Source of the DNA: Aurantibacillus circumpalustris | GTDB lineage: Bacteria > Bacteroidota > Bacteroidia > B-17B0 > Aurantibacillaceae | Reading direction: 5' to 3' | Length of the DNA stretch: 64,000 nucleotides | Assembly: GCF_029625215.1 (NCBI RefSeq) | Contig: NZ_CP121197.1 | Span: 1,240,001-1,304,000, forward strand | In this document: piece by piece, positions 16,708 to 25,634 of the stretch | Layout of the letters: every line of letters starts with the position of its first letter | Position numbering within the stretch: position 1 is the first letter of the stretch | Translations under genes and position numbers: made by a program | Notes under the pieces: generated by a model | Told to the model about the DNA's origin: nothing | What the model saw: only the letters and a program-made list of their open reading frames with translations | Database searches by the model: none

Positions 16708-17351
16708 TTAGTATTGTAGGCGAGTAAAAATAATTGTTGAATAGCAATGGCAATGAATAAGAATGAAAGTGCTTTAAAATAAAATCGGCTATTTATGTAG
16801 GTTAGCAGTTGCAATTTATATTTGTTTACAAATATAGTCAAGAGAATTAAAAATGTAAGTGCACCAAAACCTGACCCTAATATAAACGAAAAATTGTGCC
16901 ATTCGGATTTAGTTTGTAAAAAATTAATTGAATTGAAAAACACATTCACAAACATCCAAAAAGGTAAAAGCTGGGGGTTAAAAAAGGCTAAAGTGAAGCC
17001 TTTGAAGATAGTTTTTAAATCGCTATGTGAATTTGCCACCTTAGATTGTACTTTTATTACACCTGGTTTTTTTGTCCAAAATACTACCGCAACGCCAATT
17101 AAAATCAATATAAAAACGTAGTGAAATACCATCTGAAATAAGAGAGACTTTTGAAAAAAGTGATTCGCATAAACTGCAAGCGTACAGTAAATGAATTCCG
17201 GTAAACTACCTCCAATTGCTACCAAAAATGCAGTACGTTGGTTTTCATGCAAAGCACTATTGATGACAAATAAGTTTACCGGCCCCAGTTGCAAAGAACC
17301 CACAAAACTCATTAAACAACTTGCTAGGAAAATAGATATAATTGAGAGCAT
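16704..17351 (-). CDS. LysE-family amino-acid exporter-like protein
   Basis: About 215 residues from the ATG at 17351. The frame extends to a GTG at 17381, but the ATG places the start just before the first TM. Six hydrophobic segments are visible, with the N-terminal family signature SFVGSLQLGPVNLFVINSAL and the later FTLAFFNPQLLPFW, which fits the second conserved NPK/NPQ-type motif of LysE/RhtB exporters. Probable role: export of amino acids or small metabolites across the inner membrane. It overlaps the Crp/Fnr gene by 4 nt. Confidence 0.82.
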   Translation of the reverse strand: MLSIISIFLASCLMSFVGSLQLGPVNLFVINSALHENQRTAFLVAIGGSLPEFIYCTLAVYANHFFQKSLLFQMVFHYVFILILIGVAVVFWTKKPGVIKVQSKVANSHSDLKTIFKGFTLAFFNPQLLPFWMFVNVFFNSINFLQTKSEWHNFSFILGSGFGALTFLILLTIFVNKYKLQLLTYINSRFYFKALSFLFIAIAIQQLFLLAYNTK

Positions 17352-17604
17352 AGTAATCAGTAAAGTTAGAGATTCTCTCACTCATTTTACCTTTGTGTTT
17401 TTCAAATAACAAAGAATCCTTTTTTTGCAAAAAACGCAGATCCCAAAGGCAGTTAAAGTAATTAACATAAAATTTACAATCATATCCAAATTAAGAGAGA
17501 CTTTTTTTCAGCTTTCACTAAACTAATTCCTGTCTTGGCAATTAACCGTTTTCAGTAGGTGATTACGCGATGTAATTTTGAGGCGACAACTTAAACTTAT
17601 AGCT

Positions 17605-17808
17605 ATGAAAACAAACAATCACGATAAATTTCAAATTAGGCCCTTATTAAGAGCAATTAAGAAGACTATTGTTCAAACATTTATTTTTTTCGCTGTTTTT
17701 ATATCAGGTATTTTAATGATTGACAGTATTTATCAAAACCTAAAACAATTTAGCGAACCTCAAAAAAATTACACCACAATAAATTGTCTTTTTGACTTAG
17801 TGCAGTAG
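17605..17808 (+). CDS. Small hypothetical membrane protein
   Basis: 67 residues from the ATG at 17605 (an earlier TTG at 17578 is possible). It is basic at the N-terminus and has one membrane segment at about residues 25-45 (TIVQTFIFFAVFISGILMI). No family is recognised. It stands alone between the divergent LysE gene and the aminotransferase gene, with no clear promoter or terminator. It could be a real single-pass small protein or a chance ORF; the amphipathic-then-hydrophobic layout mildly favours the former. Confidence 0.4.
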   Translation: MKTNNHDKFQIRPLLRAIKKTIVQTFIFFAVFISGILMIDSIYQNLKQFSEPQKNYTTINCLFDLVQ

Positions 17809-17925
17809 GTCAATTAAAAACAGGAATTAACATCATTCTGCCAAAATTAGATTCCGGTAAATTAATCTGCTTTCACAATTATATTTTCTATTTTTACGAA
17901 ATAGGACCCAAATTAGACAAAGCAC

Positions 17926-19110
17926 GTGAGTATATTAAAAGACAAATTTCTTCTTAATCCTGAAATCACTTATTTGAATTTTGGTTCATTTGGTGCGTGT
18001 CCCAAAGTGATTTTTGAAGATTATCAAAAATGGCAAAGAGAGTTGGAAGTAGAACCGGCGCAATTTATCACAGTAAATAGTCCAGTTTATTTAAAAGGAG
18101 CGCGTGAAGCACTGGCAAACTATATTCATTGCGCTGCAGATGATTTGGTTTATGTTACAAACCCATCTTACGCAATTAACATTATTGCAAAAAGCCTTAA
18201 GCTAAATTCGGGTGATGAAATATTGAGTACCGATCTCGAATACGGTGCTTTAGATCGCACGTGGAATTATTATACAAAACAAGCTAAGGCAAAGTATGTG
18301 CGACAAAAAATTCACTTACCACTTGTAAGTAAGGAAAAACTTATTGAGGATTTTTTCGCAGGACTTAGTTCTAAAACAAAAGCCATCTTTATTAGTCATA
18401 TTACCAGTAGCACAGCGTTGATATTGCCGGTAAAAGAAATATGCGCCATTGCTAAACAAAAAGGTTTACTAACGATAGTGGATGGGGCACATGTACCTGG
18501 ACATATTGATTTGAATCTTTCTGAACTGGAAGCAGATATTTACACAGGAGCATGTCACAAATGGATGCTAACTGCTAAAGGTTGTTCATTTTTGTACGTG
18601 AAAAAAGAACTACAGGAATTATTTGATCCTTTAGTGGTAAGTTGGGGTTATGAAGCAGACTCTCCCTCTTCGTCACAATTTCTAGACTATCATCAAATGC
18701 AAGGCACCAGAGATATTTCAGCATTTTTAACTGTTCCAAGAGCGATTGCTTTTTTAAAGGAAAATGACTGGAAGACAGTCGCGTCAGACAGCAGAGCTCT
18801 AGTGCAAAAAAACGCGCAATTTTTTTGCGATTTAGTTGGGGCGCAACCTTTATGTCCTATTACAGACGAGTTCCTAGGACAAATGTTCAGTATACCGATT
18901 AACCCTTTGAGTGCAGAACGTTTGCAACGGTATTTGTTTCAAACCTATAACATTGAAATTCCTGTTATGGTTCATGGAGAATCAACCTATCTGCGTTATT
19001 CCATCAATGCTTTCAATACTCAAAAAGACTTAGATCACCTTTCAATAGCTTTAAAAGAAATTATTGAGGTAACGGATTTTATTGCTGTACCCGAAAGATT
19101 GAATAAGTAG
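17926..19110 (+). CDS. PLP-dependent aminotransferase class V (isopenicillin-N-epimerase/cysteine-desulfurase-like)
   Basis: 394 residues from a GTG at 17926; the next in-frame ATG would remove the conserved N-terminus (YLNFGSFGACP), so GTG is preferred. Fold-type I markers are visible: the aspartate that binds the PLP ring nitrogen in IVDGAHVPGHI and the Schiff-base lysine in GACHKWM. The GSFGACP start and GTRDISAFL near residue 265 are typical of the CefD-like branch rather than of NifS/IscS. The substrate is unknown. The gene is monocistronic by spacing (129 nt to the next gene). Confidence 0.87.
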   Translation: MSILKDKFLLNPEITYLNFGSFGACPKVIFEDYQKWQRELEVEPAQFITVNSPVYLKGAREALANYIHCAADDLVYVTNPSYAINIIAKSLKLNSGDEILSTDLEYGALDRTWNYYTKQAKAKYVRQKIHLPLVSKEKLIEDFFAGLSSKTKAIFISHITSSTALILPVKEICAIAKQKGLLTIVDGAHVPGHIDLNLSELEADIYTGACHKWMLTAKGCSFLYVKKELQELFDPLVVSWGYEADSPSSSQFLDYHQMQGTRDISAFLTVPRAIAFLKENDWKTVASDSRALVQKNAQFFCDLVGAQPLCPITDEFLGQMFSIPINPLSAERLQRYLFQTYNIEIPVMVHGESTYLRYSINAFNTQKDLDHLSIALKEIIEVTDFIAVPERLNK

Positions 19111-19239
19111 AAATAAAAATGCACTTTACTAAACACCTTAAATTGTTTTTTGAATAAGTGTTTCTTAATTTCGTTTCACTGAAAGTTTATTTTTCAGCAC
19201 AAGTAATTTTTTCGGTATTCTATATCAACATATTTTGTT

Positions 19240-19797
19240 ATGCGGAAAATAAATTCGTTTACCTTTTTAACACTGAACGGTTTTTACAAAGGCCCTGGCG
19301 ATGATACCAGTTGGCACAAGCACGGCGAAGAAGAAAGCAAATTTTCAGAGCAGCAACTAGAAGCTGGCAACATTCTTCTTTTTGGAAAAACCACTTTTGA
19401 AATGATGCAAAGTTTTTGGCCAACGCCCATGGCAGCTGAACTTTTCCCTAAAGTTGCTAAGGGAATGAATGAAGCAGAAAAAATTGTCATTTCAAATTCA
19501 CTTAAGAAAACCGATTGGAAAAACACAAAGATTTTAAGAGGAGATATTATTAAACAAATCCAAGAATTAAAAGCAAGTAAAGGCAAAAACATCACCATTT
19601 TAGGCAGTGGAAGTATTGTATCTCTGTTAACGAACGCTGAGCTTATTGACGAATACCAAATTATGATTGATCCCGTAGCAATTACAAAAGGGACAGCTAT
19701 TTTTAATAACATCACTACTAACTTAGATTTAAAGTTAACAGAGTCGAGAGTTTTTAAAAGTAGCGGTACAGTTTTGCTTACTTACAAAAAAGTATAA
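19240..19797 (+). CDS. Dihydrofolate-reductase-like protein (RibD C-terminal family)
   Basis: 185 residues. The N-terminal strand and loop MRKINSFTFLTLNGFYKGPG, followed by LLFGKTTFEMMQSFWP and IVISNSLKKTDWKN, then NITILGSGSIVSLLTNAELIDEYQIMIDPVAI, match the RibD-C/DHFR-like family of NADPH-binding small proteins common in Bacteroidota. The true substrate of these stand-alone proteins is usually unknown. It is followed 12 nt later by a VOC-family gene, so the two are probably co-transcribed. Confidence 0.85.
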   Translation: MRKINSFTFLTLNGFYKGPGDDTSWHKHGEEESKFSEQQLEAGNILLFGKTTFEMMQSFWPTPMAAELFPKVAKGMNEAEKIVISNSLKKTDWKNTKILRGDIIKQIQELKASKGKNITILGSGSIVSLLTNAELIDEYQIMIDPVAITKGTAIFNNITTNLDLKLTESRVFKSSGTVLLTYKKV

Positions 19798-19809
19798 AAC
19801 CTACTAGAT

Positions 19810-20232
19810 ATGAAAAACAAACTTTATCCCTGTTTATGGTTTGATGGAAAAGCCAAAGAAGCTGCTGAGTATTATTGCTCTATTTTTAAAAATTCAAAAA
19901 TCACTTCTGAAAACCCTCTTGTGATAATTTTTGAATTAAACGGATTTAAATTTATGGGCTTGAATGGTGGACCTAATTACAAATTTTCTCCTGCAACTTC
20001 TTTCGTTATTGAATGTGATACGCAAGAAGAGATAGATCATTATTGGGAAAAATTAGGTGAAGGCGGCGTTTACAATCAATGCGGATGGCTCGATGATAAA
20101 TTTGGAATGTCATGGCAAATTGTTCCTTCTATCCTTGGAAAACTCATGTCTGATCCTGAAAAATCTCAAAGAGTTATTCAGGCCTTTATGCAAATGAAAA
20201 AATTTGAGATTGAAAAACTCCTTAATGCCTAA
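19810..20232 (+). CDS. VOC-superfamily protein (PhnB/glyoxalase-like)
   Basis: 140 residues with the PhnB-type pattern: LYPCLWFDGKAKEAAEYYCSI at the start, FMGLNGGP in the middle, and CGWLDDKFGMSWQIVP followed by a helical tail. Proteins with this pattern are often annotated as 3-demethylubiquinone-9 3-methyltransferase-like, but that activity is not supported for the family; a metal-dependent or binding role in a betaalphabeta-betabetabeta fold is more likely. It shares an operon with the RibD-C-like gene 12 nt upstream. Confidence 0.85.
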   Translation: MKNKLYPCLWFDGKAKEAAEYYCSIFKNSKITSENPLVIIFELNGFKFMGLNGGPNYKFSPATSFVIECDTQEEIDHYWEKLGEGGVYNQCGWLDDKFGMSWQIVPSILGKLMSDPEKSQRVIQAFMQMKKFEIEKLLNA

Positions 20233-20356
20233 CGCGAAATAAAAAACTGAAAATCCAAAAACAAAGAATTAAGCAAACACCACCACCTTTCATTCTTTTA
20301 CACTTTCTTGCCTGTATTATTGTACTGTTTAAATTTAAAGCATACATTTACTTACA

Positions 20357-23230
20357 ATGGCTTATAAAAAATCCCTTATAACATTCCATTTCATTTTTCT
20401 ATTGAGTACCGCCGTCTTTTCCCAAGACCAAGGCCTCATTGATTCCCTCCAAACCCAACTCAAGCAATTACAAACTGAAAGAACTGAACTACGTAATGGC
20501 ACAATGGGTATAAAGGATAGCTCCATTGCGAAAATTTTGAACGCGCTCTGTAATGCATATCGAGATAACAATCCCGACAAAGCTCTAGATTACGGCACCC
20601 AAGCGGTGGCTTTATCCGAAAAAATTGTTTGGAAGAAGGGGATTGCACTGGCGTACAATAGTATTGGGATTGTTTATAAGAATCAGGACAATTACCCCGA
20701 GGCTTTGAAAAATTACTTTGCCTCTTTAAAAATAAAAGAAGAAATCGGGGATAAAAAAGGAATAGCAGGTTCATACAATAACATTGGAACTATATACATG
20801 GCACGGGGCAATTACCCTGAAGCCTTGAAAATGTACCTTTCTGCTTTAAAAATAAATGAAGAGACCGGCAACAAAAATTGGCTTTTAATCAATTATCGGA
20901 ATATCGGGCAGATTTATCATAAGCAGGGCAATAATTCAGAAGCTTTAAAAAACTATTTTGTTGCTTTGAAAATAGCTGAAGAACTTGGGGATAAGAACCA
21001 AATAGCGGGCTCTAACGAGTATATCGCAGGTGCTTATATGGATCAGGGCAATTACACCGAAGCTTTAAAAAAGTACTTTTCTGTTTTGGAAGTAGTAGAG
21101 GAAACGGGGAAAAAAAATTCGATTGTCAGTTGTTATGGAAATATTGCTCTCATTTATGCCCTTCAGCACAACTACCTTGAAGCCCTGAAAATCACTTTTG
21201 CTGCTTTGAAAGTATCGGAAGATATCGGGGCTAAAGCGCATATAGCCGCTTCTTACATTAACATCGGGACTTACTACCTCCAGATGAACCGCGCAAAAGA
21301 AGGGAAGACATGGCTGCAAAAAGGATTGACATTAAGCAGAGCATTAGGTCGATCAGACGATATTATGGAAAACTACAAAAACCTTGCAGAAGCCGACAGC
21401 GCCTTAGGCAATTACAGAGGCGCCTTTGAAAATTACAAACTTTATATTCTATACAGAGATAGTATTTTTAATAATGAAAATACGAAAAAGCTCACTCAAA
21501 CCGAAATGCAATTTGAGTTTGATAAAAAAGAAGCTTTAACAAAAGCTGAACAAGAAAAAAAAGATGCCTTGGCACTTGAAGAAATAGAAAAACAAAAATT
21601 AGTGCGTAATGGCTTTATCGGTGGCTTTACGGTGGTGCTGCTTTTTGCGGGCGTATTTTTCAGGCAGCGCAATAAAATTAAACAGGGTAACCGCGAATTA
21701 CAAATCGCCAAAGAACGCGCAGAGAAATCAGAACGCTTAGAACAACAGTTCTTAGCTAACATGAGCCATGAAATTCGAACACCCATGAATGCTGTGATGG
21801 GAATGACCAACCTGGTTTTAGACTCGCCTTTAAATCCTAAACAAAAATTTTATCTCGACATCATTAAAAAATCTGCGGATAATTTATTGTACATCATCAA
21901 CGATATTTTAGACCTCTCTAAAATAGAAGCTGGCAAACTCGATGTTGAAAAAATTGATTTCTCAATTGAAACCGTTAGCAAACAAGTGATGCAAACCTTA
22001 CAACACAAAGCAGAAGAAAAAGGATTAGAACTGGTTTTAAATTTAGATTCTGCTCTTCCAGCTGTGGTGTTGGGTGATCCGGTGCGGCTTAATCAAATCT
22101 TAATGAACTTGGCAGGCAATGCCATTAAGTTTACCGAAAAAGGAAGCGTGGCCATTGAAGTGAAAAAAAACGCATCTGAAATTAAATTTTCAATTATAGA
22201 TACCGGTATTGGCATTCCAAAAGATAAATTACAAACCGTGTTTGAAAGTTTCTCGCAGGCGAATAGTTCTGATACCCGCAAATATGGTGGCACGGGATTG
22301 GGATTAACCATTAGTCGGCAGTTAGTAGAATTAATGGGCGGCAAAATAAACATCGAAAGTAAAGAAGGCTCAGGCACTACTTTTTGGTTTAGCATGCCTT
22401 TTGAAGAAGGTTCCGAAGCAGGATTAAAACAACGGCTTGCCAAAGAAGAAAACGTGGACGGAAGCATTTTAGATGCTTTAAATATACTCGTGGTTGACGA
22501 TAACGAGTACAACCGTATTGTAGCCAAAGATACTTTGGAATCAAAATCGAAAGCAAAAGTTACTGCCGTCGACAGCGCTAAAGAAGCTATAAAACTATTA
22601 CAACAAAAAACATTTGATGTGGTTTTGATGGACGTTCAAATGCCGGACATGAATGGATTTGAAGCGACACAATACATCAGAACAAAATTAGACGCGCCAC
22701 TCAACACCATTCCCATTGTGGCTTTAACAGCCAGTGTACTAAGAGCTGATTTGGATAAATGTACCGCTGCGGGTATGAACTCTTATATTCCAAAACCTTT
22801 TAAGACTTCGCAACTCATTGCAGGCATTGCGCAGGTGTTAAATATTGAATTAGTAATCAGCAAGGAAACCCAATCTGAAACAAATAAACCAGAAACAAGA
22901 AATTCACAAATCACCAATCTCGATTATTTGCATAAATTTTGCGAAGGCGATAAAACAAAAATGAAAAAGTACATTGGTCTTTATACATCTGCAGCACCAA
23001 CATTAATCTCCAACATTAACGATGCCCTCAAAAAAAATAATTTAGAAGAACTCGCCAATCAAATTCACGGCTTTAAAACCAAGTGGATTATGATGGGCAT
23101 GACAGAAACAAAAAATCTCGCCATGGAAATTGAAAATCAATGCAGAGAAGGAAAAAGCGATGAAAAGTTGTTTTCAAATATAAACGAGCTAGTAAGCCAA
23201 ATTAGAACGTCGATAAGTGAGTTATCATAG
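20357..23230 (+). CDS. Hybrid sensor histidine kinase with periplasmic TPR domain
   Basis: 957 residues. Signal peptide at about 1-22, TPR repeats at about 60-360 (each with a YNNIGxIY...GNYPEALK-type core), a coiled coil and one TM at about 416-436. Then come HisKA with H471 (MSHEIRTPMNAVMG), an HATPase with its N and G boxes (IGIPKDK; GGTGLGLTISRQ), a receiver with D759 (LMDVQMPDMNG), and a C-terminal Hpt domain with H904 (QIHGFKT). This supports an internal phosphorelay His-Asp-His, after which phosphate would pass to a separate receiver. A stand-alone receiver protein is encoded 55 nt downstream and is the obvious partner. The ligand of the TPR sensor is unknown. Confidence 0.93.
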   Translation: MAYKKSLITFHFIFLLSTAVFSQDQGLIDSLQTQLKQLQTERTELRNGTMGIKDSSIAKILNALCNAYRDNNPDKALDYGTQAVALSEKIVWKKGIALAYNSIGIVYKNQDNYPEALKNYFASLKIKEEIGDKKGIAGSYNNIGTIYMARGNYPEALKMYLSALKINEETGNKNWLLINYRNIGQIYHKQGNNSEALKNYFVALKIAEELGDKNQIAGSNEYIAGAYMDQGNYTEALKKYFSVLEVVEETGKKNSIVSCYGNIALIYALQHNYLEALKITFAALKVSEDIGAKAHIAASYINIGTYYLQMNRAKEGKTWLQKGLTLSRALGRSDDIMENYKNLAEADSALGNYRGAFENYKLYILYRDSIFNNENTKKLTQTEMQFEFDKKEALTKAEQEKKDALALEEIEKQKLVRNGFIGGFTVVLLFAGVFFRQRNKIKQGNRELQIAKERAEKSERLEQQFLANMSHEIRTPMNAVMGMTNLVLDSPLNPKQKFYLDIIKKSADNLLYIINDILDLSKIEAGKLDVEKIDFSIETVSKQVMQTLQHKAEEKGLELVLNLDSALPAVVLGDPVRLNQILMNLAGNAIKFTEKGSVAIEVKKNASEIKFSIIDTGIGIPKDKLQTVFESFSQANSSDTRKYGGTGLGLTISRQLVELMGGKINIESKEGSGTTFWFSMPFEEGSEAGLKQRLAKEENVDGSILDALNILVVDDNEYNRIVAKDTLESKSKAKVTAVDSAKEAIKLLQQKTFDVVLMDVQMPDMNGFEATQYIRTKLDAPLNTIPIVALTASVLRADLDKCTAAGMNSYIPKPFKTSQLIAGIAQVLNIELVISKETQSETNKPETRNSQITNLDYLHKFCEGDKTKMKKYIGLYTSAAPTLISNINDALKKNNLEELANQIHGFKTKWIMMGMTETKNLAMEIENQCREGKSDEKLFSNINELVSQIRTSISELS

Positions 23231-23285
23231 AAATTATTGATTTTATAGAATATTAATTAACTTTAAACATCATAAAAAACAAGAA

Positions 23286-23669
23286 ATGGAATTTACAAAA
23301 CCAATAAAAATATTCGTTGTAGATGACGACGTGATGTTAACCGAAGCCTTAAGTGATTATCTTACCCGAAAGGTAGCTCATCAAGTTTCTTGTTTTCACA
23401 CCGGCGAAGAAGCTTTGAGGCGAATTGGCGACAACCCGGACATCGTTATACTTGATTTTTATATGAACACTGTGAAAAAGGATGCTGCTACTGGTTTGGA
23501 AATATTGGAAGTAATTCACAAACATTATCCTAGCACAATGGTAATCATGCTTTCGAGTCAGGAAAGTTACGTGAAGGCTGCTCAAACTATTTCAAAAGGA
23601 GCGATTCAATATGTGATTAAAGATGAAGATGCATTTGAAAAAATCATGCAACAAATCGAAAGTATGTAA
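23286..23669 (+). CDS. Single-domain response regulator (receiver only)
   Basis: 127 residues, a receiver without an output domain: acidic residues D13-D15, phospho-acceptor D57 (VILDFYM), and the conserved Lys in YVIKDED. It lies 55 nt after the TPR hybrid kinase gene and is the likely recipient of phosphate from that kinase's C-terminal Hpt domain (inference from order). As a receiver-only protein it would act by protein-protein contact rather than DNA binding. Confidence 0.9.
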   Translation: MEFTKPIKIFVVDDDVMLTEALSDYLTRKVAHQVSCFHTGEEALRRIGDNPDIVILDFYMNTVKKDAATGLEILEVIHKHYPSTMVIMLSSQESYVKAAQTISKGAIQYVIKDEDAFEKIMQQIESM

Positions 23670-23822
23670 TTCGAAAACTCTATTCGGTTTTTATTGAAAT
23701 ACTTTATTTAAAGCAATTAACGAGCTTTAAGCCCACTGGTTCTTTCAAATTTTTACGATTTGATTATGTTTTTTTGTAAGCTCCAGCTTTCAAAAGGCAG
23801 TAAATATGATTAACTTAGTTAA

Positions 23823-24434
23823 ATGAAAAAACTTTTACTAATTGCTTTGATTTGTTTTTCTGTTAAACTCAATGCGCAGTTTTTAGTTTCTTCAAATACC
23901 GCCATTGAATTTTGTAACGAAAGAGATTCCTGTTTAAACGCTAATAATTTTTCCTTCCTCTTTTATGATGAGAGCAAAAGCGAATTTTTCCTTAAAGTAG
24001 ATTTTAGCACCTTCCGGACTGAACAAGACACTTCAAATAATTGGTTAATCAACGAGCGGGATACCTGTCTTTATTATCGCTTTATTTTTCCAAGAGAAGA
24101 TTTTCCTAAACTGGGGATTGAGGAAAGGCAATCGTTTAAATTAAATGGAAAAATATTTTATAATAATAAATGGAAAGAGCAATCTATCGATTTAAGTATG
24201 TTTGCACCACAAAGCAATTTAATGAATAACACCAGCAATCCGAACAGCACTGGTTTCGAAAATTATAAAGTCAATTTCACACTTCCTTTTGTTCCAGCTA
24301 ATTTCAAAAAATACAAAATACCCGCTTATAATAAACAAGTGGTGAATATTAATGTTACGCTAGGTCGCATTAACATGCTTAAACAAGGCATGGAAAGTAT
24401 TTTAGATGCCGATTTTTATCAGACGACGCGCTGA
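23823..24434 (+). CDS. Exported protein of unknown function
   Basis: 203 residues with a signal peptide at about 1-18 (MKKLLLIALICFSVKLNAQ, cleavage after NAQ typical of Bacteroidota). The mature part is beta-rich and has no recognised domain. Three Cys occur in the first third (EFCNERDSCLN, RDTCLYY), which could form disulfides. No T9SS sorting domain and no lipobox are seen. It lies upstream of dusB but is not clearly linked to it, because a separate promoter element occurs at 24467. Confidence 0.7.
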   Translation: MKKLLLIALICFSVKLNAQFLVSSNTAIEFCNERDSCLNANNFSFLFYDESKSEFFLKVDFSTFRTEQDTSNNWLINERDTCLYYRFIFPREDFPKLGIEERQSFKLNGKIFYNNKWKEQSIDLSMFAPQSNLMNNTSNPNSTGFENYKVNFTLPFVPANFKKYKIPAYNKQVVNINVTLGRINMLKQGMESILDADFYQTTR

Positions 24435-24466
24435 CCAATAACCTAACGTTTTTGATGTTTTTTGCC

Positions 24467-24474
24467 TATCTTTG
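24467..24474 (+). promoter_or_regulatory. Bacteroidota -7 promoter element at the dusB start
   Basis: TATCTTTG is an exact match to the Bacteroidota -7 consensus TAnnTTTG and lies only 5 nt before the proposed TTG start of dusB at 24480. Transcription would begin at or next to the start codon, so the mRNA may be leaderless. No good -33 TTTG element is present at the expected 19-21 nt distance, which weakens the call. Confidence 0.45.
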
Positions 24475-24479
24475 CCTTC

Positions 24480-25469
24480 TTGATTAAGATAGGTAATATA
24501 GAGCTCCCCGATTTCCCATTATTATTGGCTCCCATGGAAGATGTGAGTGATCCACCTTTCCGTTATGTTTGCAAACAATATGGCGCAGACCTTATGTACA
24601 CTGAGTTCATTAGCAGCGAAGGTTTAATTCGCGACGCCATTAAAAGCCGTAAAAAGCTCGATATTTTTGATTACGAACGTCCTATTGGCATTCAAATTTT
24701 TGGTGGAGACGAAGAAGCAATGGCTATGTCAGCTAAAATAGTCGATGCCACACAACCCGATATTGTAGATATTAATTTTGGTTGCCCCGTTAAAAAGGTA
24801 GTTTGTAAAGGCGCTGGTGCTGGGGTTTTAAAGGATGTAGACTTAATGGTGCGTTTAACAAAAGCAGTTATAAAAAGTACCTCTTTACCAGTAACAGTTA
24901 AAACGCGCTTGGGCTGGGACGAGTCTATGATTAACATTATGGAAGTTGCTGAACGCCTTCAGGACATTGGTGTGCAAGCTCTGGCGATACATGGTCGCAC
25001 CCGCGCGCAAATGTATAAAGGCAGTGCCAACTGGAAATACATTGCAGATGTAAAAAATAATCCACGCATAAAAATTCCAATATTTGGAAACGGTGATATT
25101 GATTCTCCTGAAAAAGCTCTGGAGTATAAAAACAAGTATGGTATTGATGGGATCATGATTGGACGTGCTGCAATTGGTTATCCATGGATTTTTAACGAGA
25201 TCAAACATTATTTTAAAACAGGTGAACATTTACCTAAACCAATTTTGCAGAATCGTGTGGATGTGGCTAAAACACACGTTTTAAAATCGGTTGAATGGAA
25301 AGGTGAAAAATTAGGTCTGTTAGAGATGCGCAATCATTACGCAAATTATTTTAAAGGCATTCCGAATTTTAAAGAAACCCGTACTAAGTTAGTTACCTTG
25401 AGTTCTACTTCTGAAATTATAGAGGTTTTGGATAGCGTGCTTCATATGCCGGAATTGTTGGCGGTTTAG
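24480..25469 (+). CDS. dusB: tRNA-dihydrouridine synthase
   Basis: About 329 residues. This FMN enzyme reduces uridine to dihydrouridine in the tRNA D-loop. The N-terminus IGNIELPDFPLLLAPMEDVSDPPFR is the standard DusB beginning of Bacteroidota, the catalytic Cys lies in DINFGCPVKKVVCKGAGAGVL, and the FMN-phosphate-binding motif is GNGDIDS...GIMIGRAAIGYPW. I chose TTG at 24480 (giving MIKIGNIEL) because the first ATG, at 24534, would remove conserved residues; another TTG lies at 24462. The promoter element TATCTTTG immediately upstream suggests a leaderless transcript. Confidence 0.9.
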   Translation: MIKIGNIELPDFPLLLAPMEDVSDPPFRYVCKQYGADLMYTEFISSEGLIRDAIKSRKKLDIFDYERPIGIQIFGGDEEAMAMSAKIVDATQPDIVDINFGCPVKKVVCKGAGAGVLKDVDLMVRLTKAVIKSTSLPVTVKTRLGWDESMINIMEVAERLQDIGVQALAIHGRTRAQMYKGSANWKYIADVKNNPRIKIPIFGNGDIDSPEKALEYKNKYGIDGIMIGRAAIGYPWIFNEIKHYFKTGEHLPKPILQNRVDVAKTHVLKSVEWKGEKLGLLEMRNHYANYFKGIPNFKETRTKLVTLSSTSEIIEVLDSVLHMPELLAV

Positions 25470-25520
25470 TGTTTCTATTTAGTCGACACTCAAAAAAGTC
25501 TCTTCCCTTTTTTAGAACTT

Positions 25521-25550
25521 ACTTTTCTTCCTTGATGAAGAAAAGTAACA
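25521..25550. repeat. Perfect 12-bp hairpin, probable interspersed repeat
   Basis: TTACTTTTCTTC at 25521-25532 is the exact reverse complement of 25539-25550, with a 6-nt loop. No T-run follows, so it is a poor terminator for dusB. The A-rich hairpin followed by an AATCAAGGCG-like tail resembles intergenic repeats seen many times in Bacteroidota genomes (from memory, not checked). The IS element is inserted about 85 bp further on, apparently in the same repeat-rich spacer. Confidence 0.4.
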
Positions 25551-25622
25551 AAAGAAATCAAGGCGATTTGCCAACCTGAATTTTTCGCTAAATGCCTAAA
25601 CCCACAACCCACTTAACGATCC

Positions 25623-25634
25623 CGAAAGCTTTCG
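25623..25634. repeat. Left target-site duplication of the IS element (palindromic 12-mer)
   Basis: CGAAAGCTTTCG at 25623-25634 is repeated directly at 27040-27051, immediately outside the 13-bp terminal inverted repeats. Because the 12-mer is itself palindromic, it also looks like an extension of the inverted repeats. The reconstructed empty site reads TCCCGAAAGCTTTCGGGA, a perfect 18-bp palindrome. Confidence 0.6.

Noticed and set aside
19129-19163. Hairpin behind the class V aminotransferase gene
   Set aside because: AAACACCTTA / TAAGTGTTT stem is short and no T-run follows; not called a terminator.
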